Positions 12,053 through 22,112 of a stretch of 64,000 nt of DNA are shown here, piece after piece. Each line of letters starts with the position of its first letter. Positions within the stretch are counted from its first letter, which is position 1. Where the stretch lies: NCBI GenBank assembly GCA_017311315.1, contig CM029654.1, positions 28,314,778 to 28,378,777 on the forward strand, written 5' to 3'. Source of the stretch: Dendrocalamus latiflorus. Its lineage: Eukaryota; Streptophyta; Magnoliopsida; Poales; Poaceae. The notes beneath the pieces were generated by a model. The model had not been told where the DNA came from, did not search any database, and saw nothing but the letters and a program-made list of their open reading frames with translations. The position numbers and the translations under genes are program-made.

Positions 12053-12290
12053 ATGAGCCAAGTGAGCACCTCTTCATTGGCACCTACAGTGATTTGCCCG
12101 AAATACAACACGCTTGTCAAACATAATACCTCACAGACGACCGCGAATCCTGGATGCCACTACTACAAGTATCCCTTTTCACTCATGAGTCAATTTGGTT
12201 AGAGTTGCTTTCAATCATTCCACAGAAGTTAGGAAACTTTTTTTGTATTTAATTGTAGGATGGCCCAGACGGTTGCTGATTCTAGGTGCT
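12053..12290 (+). pseudogene. Decayed GRF-type zinc-finger gene, copy 1
   Basis: The ATG at 12053 opens a frame MSQVSTSSLAPTVICPKYN that aligns with the intact gene at 44692. The exon-1 end (CATGAGTCAATTTGG) and the exon-2 segment (GGTTGCTGATTCTAGG) are also recognisable. Metal-binding cysteines of the better copy are replaced by tyrosine (CPKYN for CPNC, YKYP for YKCP). The exon-2 frame has an in-frame TGA where the intact copy has Gln. The similarity ends near 12290, where the sequence becomes antisense to the MULE transposase remnant. Confidence 0.75.
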
Positions 12291-13929
12291 GATCCAAACT
12301 GCAAAGCTTGCAATAGCTTGCTTCGTGGTACTCTTGTCAGGAAAGCGCTGCCCCACAAGCAGGGTGTCCACATCAAAGGGCCACGAAGAGCGTGGTCCTG
12401 TGGCAGAATTAGGGAAGAGGCCACTTGCAAATCTATCCAACTGGCCACATAGTCCGTGTCGGTGGAAACAATGCCACCCTCACTGCCTAGTTCATCCACG
12501 CTGGATTGCAAATCGAAGTACTCATCGTCTTTGGTATTTGTCCCCTCAAACATGCCGCGAATTATATCATGGTAGTTGACATGCGTCATTTTTACATATG
12601 TTTACGTGTCATTTTAGCCCATTATTTTTCGCATTTCGAGATCATTTATCATCATTTACACGTTTTTCTATAATTAATTGCTCAAATTGGACCATTTTAC
12701 ATTTTTTGCAATTTTTCGCAGGCCGGCGCGATCTAGGCGCATAAACGACAAATCTGGACTGCTCCATACAGATGTACGCATTGACACGAACACGTAGGAT
12801 CTTTCCGCGATGAAATCAGAGCTTCCAAGGACCAAAATAGAAGAAAACAATAATGGGAAAGAACCTTTTTGTAAACCCTAGAAAATTTGAGGACTAAATC
12901 GCAAATTGGAAATCCCCATCTCCTAAAGCCAGCCGCCGCCTGGGAATCCTTTGAGCCCGGCTTTCCTCTTCTCCCCCTAGCCCCCTACTGCTTTCCTCCT
13001 CCTCCACTCTCGGCGCCGGCGAGGCCGAGCCAAGCTCGCCGGCGGCCAACCACCACCACTCTCCACCGCCGCAGCCCCTCCTCTTTCGGCGCGCCACCAA
13101 GTGCCGCCATTCCTGCCTCTCCTCCCTTCTTCTCCCCATCCGGCCGCCAGCCCTTCATCCCTGCGCCATCTCGCCGGTGTGCCGCCCTTCTCCACCCGCA
13201 CCACCGCTCCTTCTTTGCCGCACCACCGTCCTCACCGCATCATCCTGTGCGCCGCCGCCCGCAACCGTGCACCGCCGACCTCCTTCCCCTTCTACTCTCC
13301 TTCCCCAGTGCCATCATCCTCCACCCGCCGCCTCTGCTCTTCTCCGGTCGCCGCACCTCCTCCAGTGCGCTGCTCCGTCGATCTACTCCCTCCTGGTTTC
13401 CTTCACTGGCGCGCCACCACGCCTCTTCACCATCGGCGAGCGCCGCTGTAGGGACCCAGATTTTACAATCCGGATTCCTCTGTGATTACTGCACTATTCT
13501 CTGGATCAGTAGATAGTGCTCACAGTTACAGTAATGAATATCAAAATACATATCATGCGGAAGCGTAAATTTAATAGTAGACTTACTCATGGGCCGATTA
13601 GGCCGAAATCATTAAATTGCAGCAGCGGAAGAACGAAGCACACAGGTGGGACCTTCAGGACATGCTCACAGGCAGCCAACTGGAGGTTCGCGACCTAGCC
13701 CTTGACATCTTCATCTTCTCAGACAGCTTGTCCAATCTTGTTGCTGAGGCGAGGTGATTTGATTCCTGATTCTGAATTTTGTCACAAAAGCGAGTGTGAG
13801 CACTCCAACCCCGTGCTTCGCGAGCCAATACACAGAATGCAAATAAATAGTATGCATGGCTTATCAAAGGAGAGGCTCGGGTTATTTTATTTGCCAAAAA
13901 TCGCTTTTAGAAGCATTATTGTTATCACA

Positions 13930-14330
13930 TCATAGTGTTATTATTCCTACCTAAACTCCACATGGCGATTGCCATAATTGACTTAATCCACCAAAGACAC
14001 ACTTCCCATACTGATTGTTGTCTAAGACTCCAAACAGCGAGTGTCATCATTTAACTAATCCACCGACCTGATTCCTTCTATATTGAACACTGTCTAATAC
14101 TCTAAACTAAGAGCGACATCACTTAATTAATCCACCAATCATACACTCTCTATATGGTTTGCTGTCTAAAACTCCAAACAGCGGATATCATCAATTATTC
14201 AATCCACCAATCAAATGCTGCCTAATCCTCAAGCAGCGAGTATCATAATATATATAATCCACCGAGCAAATACTGCCTAAAACTCCAAGCAGCTAGTGAC
14301 ATTATTCATCTAATATCACTTATTTAATCC
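13930..14330. repeat. Degenerate ~70-75 bp tandem repeats inside the solo LTR
   Basis: About six imperfect units each contain AATCCACCAATC, TGTCTAAAACTCCAAACAGC and GAGTATCATCA-like words. A further set of three ~58-bp units with ATTCACTAGTATA and CATCCACCAAG follows at about 14440-14560. They are non-coding. Confidence 0.75.
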
Positions 14331-14733
14331 ACCAATATCTTTTGCATTCTAAATTCCTAACAATCCAATCTTTTTATTATTGATCCACAACCATAATTTG
14401 CTTTTCCAATATTCAACCTCATCTTCCATTATCTATCTCTACTAATTCACTAGTATACATCCACCAAGATTTTCATGGATCGAGTCTACGATTCACTAGT
14501 ATATATCCACCAAGTATATCATTGATCAGGATCACGATTCACTAGTGTCCATCCACCAAGAATATCTTTGACCAAGCTTATACTCCAAGCATTATTACCT
14601 TACCTCCAAATTTTTAAAAATCTGATACATCCATCCAGTATCTGATCAAAGCCTATTAATCCCATTATCGCCAACCATTCCCAAGAATTAATCCAGCAAC
14701 TACCTTTTCACTCCCTAATTCTCCAACAATCAT

Positions 14734-14789
14734 TTAAATCATCTATATGACCTATATATATATATATATAGGTCATATAGATGATTTAA
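14734..14789. repeat. Perfect 56-bp palindrome, copy 1
   Basis: The left arm runs TTAAATCATCTATATGACC into alternating TA, and the right arm is its exact complement, with no spacer. Such a sequence can extrude as a cruciform. It lies inside the solo LTR. The bases after it (AATTTTGTAAGAATAG) are repeated near 14949, which suggests a small local rearrangement or snap-back event. Confidence 0.9.
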
Positions 14790-17249
14790 TTTTGTAAGAA
14801 TAGATTTATGATTGACATGATTCCACCAATTTATTTCTCCCACAATTCTCACTATCATCTCCTATTTATGATTGACATGATTCCACCAATATCTTAACTA
14901 TATACATCCATCTCCTTTACTCCCGACTCTATTTACCCTTTCCATATTTAATTTTGTAAGAATAGAAATGCCACTAATTGAAATACGATACATAAAATTT
15001 CCTGAGACCTAGCAGCTTTGGAACAAAACATAATGTTCAAAGAATATTAACATGATTTTCGATACATATGGCATCACACCGTATGCCTAATATCACCATA
15101 ATTTTTTCATACATACGGCATCACACCGTATAACATCTTTCAGCGTTATAGCCGCTTAACTTACCACTGGGACAACACCCAGGACAACTCAAATCAGGGC
15201 CTTTCACTGCCCTCCACTTTTCCATTCCCACCTATAAAGTATTTTGAAATAGAACTATATCTAGTTAAATTCCCATGTCCGCCCTTGACCGTGGGCACGG
15301 CTATTCGAATAGTTTTGACTCTGCAGAGTTTGTACACTTTCACCACAAGAGACAATAAACTCGTTGCCCCACACGATTCCTTAGAAGTGTGGTTGAGCAG
15401 ACCATCACAGTGACTTTTCAAAGTATCTAGTCCCTTTTGTCATCTCACTTTATGGGCTTCTCCCACTTGCGGTGGGTCCCATCTATGCGCGGGATGTTCC
15501 CCACAGTTACTAACGCAGCCGGGCTTCTCAACTCCCCGCAACGTCTAGAACAGCTGGGCGAACTTCACCCCCCACTGGTGTCCCTTCAGGCCCCCTTGCC
15601 ATAGCATATCCACTTCTATCCACTACCGGTGAGATGAGTCCGGGGATTTCGATAAATTTACTTAGCCAAGTTGTATTTTACAGACTTGTGGTTGTACTGT
15701 TTTACACAGGAGGTCATGACAAGATTCAGTCCTTATTGGTATCTGGGCGGTCTACCACTAACCCACTTTGTGCTTCCACTGCACCACACATACACACCCT
15801 TGAACCAATCCGCCCAGATGTTCAAGCAAGTTGGGGATTTTGGGAGTGTAAAATAATCATATCAAAGGTACCAGTCATTCCCACCATGACTGCCCAAACC
15901 AGTTTCTCATGATTTAAAATGACAAGGATGTTTGGGGCATTTCAACGCCCCCTGAATATCTATGCAGTACTAAGCATAGCATATCATTAGGGACTTATTT
16001 TCGAAATGTTACTACTATAATTTTACTAGGGTGACAAGGTTCACGTAATCAAGTATTCCAAAGGAGGTGTATTATTAGCAAAGGTAACAATGGGCATATA
16101 ACTAGAATCACAAATTAAACATGTATTTGCATATAAAATAACGGCATGCAATTCAATAAATTTAAAACAAAATAATTTGCAGAAAATGTAGGTTCAACAT
16201 GATCAAAGTATTGACTCGCCTGGCGCGGTTTACCGCGGACTTGAGCTCACACAAGGTTGTCTCATGCGATGATCTTTAATTCCTGGTCTGCATCGATCTC
16301 GTCCTCGCTTGCTCCATAGAATCTTCAGGACTCCAGTTTCTAACTACGGACAACGACTGAACCCAAATAAAAGCAAATAACTCAAAGATCCAAATAAATC
16401 CGAATAAACACAACTTTTGTTTTATTATGAGTTAAGGGGTGATTTGGGTGATTTGAGGTAGGGCTGGTGGTAGAATACGATGACTTGATCTTTTTACTCA
16501 TAATCTCTTTTATTATTTTTATATTTATCAAACCATGAGTTAGATTAGACCTATGAATTGGTGTGCAAGATTAGCGAAGCATTATTTTGTCGAACGCTAA
16601 TATTCAGGGCATACATTATGATTAAGTGTAATCTTTATTAAGTTTGAGTATCTAACCATAGTCATATTTCTTCACTATTGCTTTGAATTAATAATTAGCC
16701 TCTTAGGTGATGTCTCAACCATATTAGTTATGCATACCTGAGCTAATCCAATTATAAATATAAAATAGTCTCATTCACCTCCTTGTTAATTTTGTTTTTA
16801 TCAACTGAAACAGGTTAACCAAAATTTCCAATGAGCTTCAAAAATCTTGGTTTTAGTTTCATTAGATAGATCTTGAATTTAGATGAATTTAAAAATTTGT
16901 TTCATTCAATTTGGAGTTAAAATGAATAAGTTATGCTCATTTAAAGTTTTCAGTTTAATTAAATCCAGAAAATATTAAATTCTGACAGGTGGGTCCGGCT
17001 TTTATTTAAATAAATAGGGTATGGCCCATATGTTAGTAAGAGTGTATTGTATTAATCCAGCATTTGTATTTATAGGGGCCATCGATCACTAATTAATTGT
17101 CATTAGCATTAATTTCCTCTTGTCCGAATATTAATTAGGCTTATTTATTTCCTAATGAACTCTTGTATTACTCACTAATTAAATCCTGTTTTGTACCGGA
17201 TCCTCTTTACTAATACTAAAAAAACATTAACTAAAACCTAGCCTAATAT

Positions 17250-17320
17250 CGCGTAGGGAGGGATCGAACTCGGGCTGGTGGAGTGAGAACGTGCGCCGTT
17301 AGCCACCCGGCCCTCGGGTC
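17250..17320 (-). other. tRNA-like internal promoter motif in the solo LTR
   Basis: On the minus strand the words TGGCTAACGG and GAGTTCGATCCC lie about 36 bases apart. They resemble the A and B boxes of RNA polymerase III promoters (TRGYNNANNNG and GGTTCGANNCC). The surrounding bases do not fold into an obvious complete tRNA by eye, so I do not call a tRNA gene. Confidence 0.45.
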
Positions 17321-20300
17321 TTACCTGACAAAAACGGCCGAAGAACCCAAATGAAGAGAGGCAGTCGGGGTGCAGAGCAGAGGAGGTTGGGGCAGTGGTT
17401 GGGCGGCGGTGCCGGCGGCGAGGGGAGGCCGGAGATGTACGGGAGGGTGCCAAAATGGGGTGCCCGAGTTGCAGCGATGCCGATGGGAGTGCCGGCGAGG
17501 TCCGGGAAGCTTGGGGGCGGGCCGGCGGCAAGCGGCGGCGGCGGCTTGGGGAGGGACTTCAGCGCCGGCAAGGTACGGTCTTCGGGAGGCGCGGGGAAGA
17601 CCGGGATGGCTTCGCGAGGGCCTGGAGGTGGCTCGGATGCGAGGAATCGAGCTCTAGCGGCGTATATTGACGGGGAGGGTGGCCGCCGGAGTTGAGGGAG
17701 ATGAGCGGCGCCGGCGGTGGAGAGGGCGTCCCAGTGCAATTACTTGGAGGGGGAGGGAGCTGGGAGTGCGGGGAAGACGGGGGCGCGCTCAGGGACTCTT
17801 ATAGACGCGCGAGAAGGGCTGCCCTCGGGAGGCTTGCCCGTGCGGTCCCATCGGCGAGCGGCGGAGTAGGTGGCGGGCAGAGCAAAGGGGATTTGGCCGG
17901 GATTTGGTCGTGATGGCCTGCGCCGCGCGTGTTGTGGCAGAGAGCTCGAGCCTTGCGCATGAGGGGACGGGTCGGGCAGCGTGGGGAGAAAAAGAGGGAC
18001 GGTGGCGGGGCTCGTTGGCGCGGCGGACCATCGGTCGGAGATGGCGGTGCCCGGTGGTCCGAGACAGGGGTCCGCTGGTCCGCGCGTGCGAAGGGAAGAC
18101 GGGTTGGGCCGCGGGGTCGGGGCGAGGGAGCAACGGCCCGGAGAGAGAAGAGCGGGATTGGGGTGGGGAAGAAGAACAGTAGGGGGAAGGGGCTGCTCGG
18201 CAGAGGGGTAAGGGGAGGTGGGCCGCGCTGCATGGGAGAGAAATGGGGCTGGGCTGGGCCGGCTTGGCCTGGTCTGACCCCCCTCTTTTTATATATTTTT
18301 ATGATTATTTGCTTTTGCTATTACTCCTATATGTATATGGTTATGTATATATGATTATGGGTGTACATACATATCTGTGTGTATATATATTTTTATTCCC
18401 TTAGGTGCCTTTCCTTTTTAGCCAAAATTGTGTATATCAATATACATTTTAAGGCTTTTATTTATTTGCAACACCCTTGTGTATTTTTGTTGCCCCATTG
18501 TAATACTTTTGTTAATTATCAAAATTTTTATATTTTAATTCAAGTTTTCTCCCTCCTTTTATGGATCATCATTTCATACTCAAATTTTTAAATTTTAATT
18601 CTCTAGTATTTGAACATGTTTGTTCCTTTCTTGAACTTCTTAATGTTTGGAACCTCAACCAAATTTTCAGAAGTATATCACAAACTCCAAATTCAAATGA
18701 AATATATTGCCAAAAAAATTTAAAAGCTTCATATTTTCAAATTCAAATTTACAGGATGTTACAGCCGCCCCGACATCTCCACCGAGTCAGGCGACGCCTC
18801 CATCTCCACATCGTCTCCACCGCAACCGACGGCATCAACCCCTGCTTCCTCTTCGACATCACCAGCTTTCAACCCGTCGGCATCACCTCTGCACCTTCTT
18901 CCTCCTCGGTTGTCTAATTTCCTCCCCTTTAATTCTTCAGTTCTTAATTACTGTTCACAATAATTGCTATAACTGACAACTACCATTAGAACTGTGTTGA
19001 TGAATTGTGGATTGTTATCTGATATCTGTGATGGATGCATGTGATCTGTGAATGTGTAGTACTCTGTTAATTTGTGCACTGTTAAACTGTTGGTTTATGC
19101 ACTGTGATTGTGGATGTGAAATGTTATGTTGATTTATGGATCATGATGATATGGGCTTTGGTTCTGATCATGTGAGTTGTGATCTGAGTTAGATTGCCTA
19201 TGTTGGCATTAGGTTAGTCTGTGCTTATGGTCAGTGTGTATGTGCTTCCTGTGAATTCGATGTCCTGTGCTTGTCCTACTGTCAGGGTTAGTATGTGTGT
19301 TTGTTTGAGAGTCTCGTCGAATTAGCTAGCCGGCCAATCGTCTCCCTTCCCATTTCTGTCTCGACTCTTTCTTTGCTTCTAGTCCTCCCTTGTTCTTCTC
19401 GCCCTCCCTCTTTGCTTCTCTTAGCGGTCAGTCGGTAGTTAAGTCGTGCGTGTGTTCGTAGTTTAGTGTTTTGTGTAGTGTGCCGTCGTCGTCTAGTTAG
19501 CCATCGACCATCTTCTCCCTATTTATCTCTCGACTCTCGCCGTGCTTCTAGACTCCCCAGTGCTTCTCGACTTCCTCATTCTATCTAGCGGTCGATAGTT
19601 AGTTAGGTTGTCGGTCGGTAGTCGTGTCATCGTTTTGTAGTCGTTGTAGTTCGTGTGTGTTTGTTCGTGTAGTCAGTCATCGTGTTGTTCTTTCGGTCGT
19701 ACGACGTCCATTTGTATGATCGTTCGTTCCGTCGTCTGTTGATCGTTTAGTTCGTTCGTCGTTTTGATCGTGCGGGTTAGAGTTCGTTCGTTTAGGTTTA
19801 GTTTTCTCCCCCGTTTTGTTTGACCTAGCTTTAACTGAGCACCGGTAGTCTCAGTCTAGTCCCTGTGGAGAACACGACACTCGTCGCTATTTCAGTGGCA
19901 ACCCGTGCACTTGCGGGTGTGCTATTTTTGCATGATCAGTAGTCAATGCGAGCGCTCCACCATGTGTCGACACCTTCGTTTAGCCAGATGCTTGCAAAAT
20001 CTCTGTCAGCTAGAGCTTTCTTCTCGGCGACCTATGCCTCTTGGGGCAACTCTTCTGTCGACAACGCACGGAAGAGCAGGACAAGATCATTCCCACTTAC
20101 TTGCGCATCAACCACCCTGCAGGAATCACCATGGTCAACAAAATGGACATAAACCATGGGTTGCCGAAAAGTCGGAGATGAAGGATTGCTAGCCATCTCC
20201 ATGTAATGCTCCCACATAGCACTGCTAGTAAGTTTCAACATGTCCCACAGATTTGCCTCTGGGTGTGACCATGGTGACAGTCACTGCCTCTATTATTATT

Positions 20301-20464
20301 ATCTTGTTTCTTGTCACGTCCTTATCGAATAACCGCTGAATGCACCAGTGTAGCTTGACCAAAGGCACATGCGCTAGGTTAGGAACAATTAGTACGGCGC
20401 GCTCACAGCTAGAAAGATCAAGTCCGAATAGATTGCCATGCATAACCTCACCATTGTAGAACAC

Positions 20465-20990
20465 GAACAGTTCATCTATTTATACAAAAAATACTACAGC
20501 TGTAAAGCGTCATTCCACCTCAAAAACGTACATATGACCCTAAAATTAACTTACCGATAATGGGGGAGCATCCGTACAATGCACGCACGAAATACTGTAT
20601 AGACAAACATATATAACATTATTACCTCCGTCATCAAATAGTGCTCCAAAGGAATAACACAATAAAAAACCAACTAGTACTGCAAATTCGTATCCTCGAT
20701 GTGGGATGAAGTAATCTGCGAACGGGGAGCATTGCTATTTGCGAGAGATCACTGCGATCAATGCAGAAGGAGCAGGGAGGGAGGGAATGCAGGGGTGAGG
20801 TTCGTTGCGTGCCCTCGTGCGCTTAAATAACCATGCAAATGACATCCGTAAGACATGACGCAACGTAAAGTTCAAATTATCAGAAAACAACGGCTTACTG
20901 GGCCTATGCATTGGCTTGACGTGGCTCCCAGCAGCGCCAGTCTTCCTGGTGCGCTCCCTGACTGCACCTAGAAGCTGTTTGGCCAAAAAA
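20465..20990. other. Upstream flank of the MULE transposase remnant
   Basis: This would be the 5' leader and right terminus of the Mutator-related block. It has AT-rich and GC-mixed parts and no further coding features. It ends near TTTGGCCAAAAAAAAAAAA, a weak mirror of TTTTTTTGGCC at about 9344-9354. Terminal inverted repeats of the usual Mutator length were not confirmed. Confidence 0.35.
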
Positions 20991-20994
20991 AAAA

Positions 20995-21540
20995 AAGCGT
21001 CACCAAATGCACATAGCAGTGCACGCAGTTTGAGTTCCTTTTTGTGACCAAATGCACATAGCAGTGCACGCAGTTTGAGGTCCTTCCTTTTTGTGCTTCA
21101 AAAATTGAAATGAGAATATCTTTCGATTCATCATCCGTTTATATCATCATATTTTTTATAACAAGATCTACGGAATGAGTCCAATGTTGCATGTATTTAG
21201 GCTTAGTGATGATATAATGTGTTACGGAAAAAATAAAGTACTTGTGGAATAAATAAACGGATGGGAGGCACATGCCATGGTATAAAAACAAAAAATTTCA
21301 CACATTTCGTTCCAACAGTTCATCGACCATATTGCACACATTTGAAAAAATTATTAAGTAAAAGAAATCAATTTTTTTCTTAAAACAATTCAAGACTATC
21401 AGTGAAACAAATAAAAATATTGGCAGAGCAAATAAGAAGTGCTCGTGTAACAATTTAAAAGTCTTACTAGAACATATTAAAACTATTCACGAAACATTTC
21501 AACAGCTTTGATATGCTTTACATGACAAGAAGGCCACCCG
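20995..21540. repeat. Diverged repeat related to 25900-26270
   Basis: Both places read, with many small differences, GCAGTGCACGCAGTTTGAG, then ATATCTTTCGATTCATCATC, TAGTGATGATATAATGTG and GGGAGGCACATGCCAT. In addition, the first part (about 21003-21035) is tandemly repeated at about 21048-21080. The segments are non-coding and mark an old local duplication. Confidence 0.85.
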
Positions 21541-21746
21541 GCCTTTTTTTTTACGTGTTGTCGTGCTAGCACATGCGTAGTTTAGCAACATCTTCCAAGT
21601 CGATGCATACGCTTAAGCCACGTTTATACAGCTAGCTGGTTCTCCCTCCGGACAAAAGAAAGTGTTGTCAAGTACATCCGAAAGACTGAAACGAAGAAAT
21701 TGGAAAGAGGAACCGAGGAAGGGAAGAGAAGCTAGTGTCTGCATAC

Positions 21747-22107
21747 CCCTGAATGTGCTGATGGAGCTTCCTTACCTTGTCGCCCACCCCAAGGGCGTCA
21801 AGCGCACGGAAGGCGTTCCTCCACATAGTTGAGGCAAACCCCGACGACCGCAGCGCCGGCGACGACTCCAGCACCAAACTCTTCACCCCTTTCCTACGGC
21901 ATATCAATTTGGAAACAAGGTGAGTGGGAAGTGTTTGCGAGCTTGTGAACGTAGAGTCACGTAGCATAAGACGATTTCTTTCATGACGGATGCCACATCT
22001 GGAAATGCAAAAGGCATATGCATACCTGTGTAGTCCGAGAGCCACCGCGATGCCGGCGAGTCCGGCGCCCACGACGACGAGTCCTCGGCAGTCTCCTTTT
22101 CTTGCAT
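21747..22107 (-). pseudogene. FAD-dependent monooxygenase gene fragment (two exons)
   Basis: The minus strand has a start ATG at 22107. Exon 1 (22107-22026) encodes the dinucleotide-binding fingerprint VVVGAGLAGIAVALGLHR in one frame, but the ATG lies in another: one base appears to be missing near 22080. The intron 22025-21894 has GT-AG ends. Exon 2 (21893-21747) continues in frame from the fingerprint with KGVKSLVLESS and then TMWRNAFRALDALGVGDKVR, as in plant FAD monooxygenases related to CTF2A/zeaxanthin epoxidase. A possible donor GTATGC follows, but no later exon is recognisable before 21540. Family members run to about 400 residues, so this is a dead 5' fragment unless the rest lies far off. 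The Gly-rich motif binds the ADP part of FAD. Confidence 0.75.
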
Positions 22108-22112
22108 GCTAG

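Larger units (their letters stand above)
1..18070. repeat. Long direct duplication, copy 1
   Basis: This block matches 45939-64000 in the same orientation over its whole length. The offset is 45938 at the start and 45930 at the end. The shifts occur at a T run near 5930, the GA run at 7413 and an A run near 8457. Substitutions seen by eye are very few (near 3955, 4878 and 16396). The copy begins inside a copia gag gene at the window edge, so the true left end is outside. It could be a recent segmental duplication or an assembly artefact such as two haplotypes placed in series. Confidence 0.97.
13447..18763 (-). mobile_element. 5.3-kb solo LTR, nested (gypsy, possibly Tekay/Del lineage)
   Basis: The sequence runs from TGTAGGGACCC to GATGTTACA (5317 bp) and is flanked by perfect 5-bp direct repeats GCCGC at 13442-13446 and 18764-18768. 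On the minus strand it begins TGTAACATCCTG and ends GGGTCCCTACA, the style of Tekay/Del gypsy LTRs (lineage is inference). No gag or pol is present. The interior carries degenerate tandem repeats, a perfect palindrome, a tRNA-like motif and a GC-rich zone (17300-18250) whose many open frames look like biased leader sequence, not genes. Confidence 0.78.
12586..19945 (+). mobile_element. Solo LTR of a gypsy-like element (about 2.0 kb net), nested host
   Basis: The inserted sequence is bounded by a 5-bp direct repeat ATGCG at 12581-12585 and 19946-19950, and it splits the MULE transposase frame cleanly. It starts TCATTTTTACATATG and ends AGTAGTCA; canonical LTRs start TG, so the second base is presumed mutated. 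The right part contains a GTGCACTTGCGGGTGTGC motif of the kind found near the end of Athila/Tat-type gypsy LTRs (inference). No internal coding region is present, so it is best read as a solo LTR. Subtracting the nested 5.3-kb insertion leaves about 2038 bp. Its GC-rich frames (12887-13446) are not genes. Confidence 0.72.
12215..20464 (-). pseudogene. MULE transposase N-terminal remnant, interrupted by nested LTRs
   Basis: On the minus strand, from 20464 downward, frames contain FYNGEVM, then AMWEHYMEMASNPSSPTF and VYVHFVDHGD, in an arrangement typical of the N-terminal region of plant Mutator-like transposases. The reading crosses from 19951 to 12580 if the intervening LTR and one target-duplication copy are ignored (HVNYHDIIRGMFEG). 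After one more frameshift comes DVDTLLVGQRFPDK, which I match to the conserved start of the MuDR DNA-binding domain; this is recognition by pattern, not a search. At least two frameshifts and a stop near 20035 break it. The catalytic DDE part is absent: the sequence is cut at about 12290 by the GRF relic. It was probably a transposase of the same or a related element as the zinc-finger module. Confidence 0.72.

Noticed and set aside
12887..13516. 209-residue Pro/Ser-rich frame (also 58817-59446)
   Set aside because: It spans the pyrimidine-rich part of a solo LTR and crosses the nested insertion boundary at 13447.
17250..17320. A functional tRNA gene
   Set aside because: Only the internal promoter-like boxes are visible; a complete cloverleaf could not be drawn by eye.
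17238..18354. Many GC-rich open frames on both strands (also 63168-63961)
   Set aside because: They lie in the GC-rich zone of a solo LTR, overlap each other and show no protein domains.
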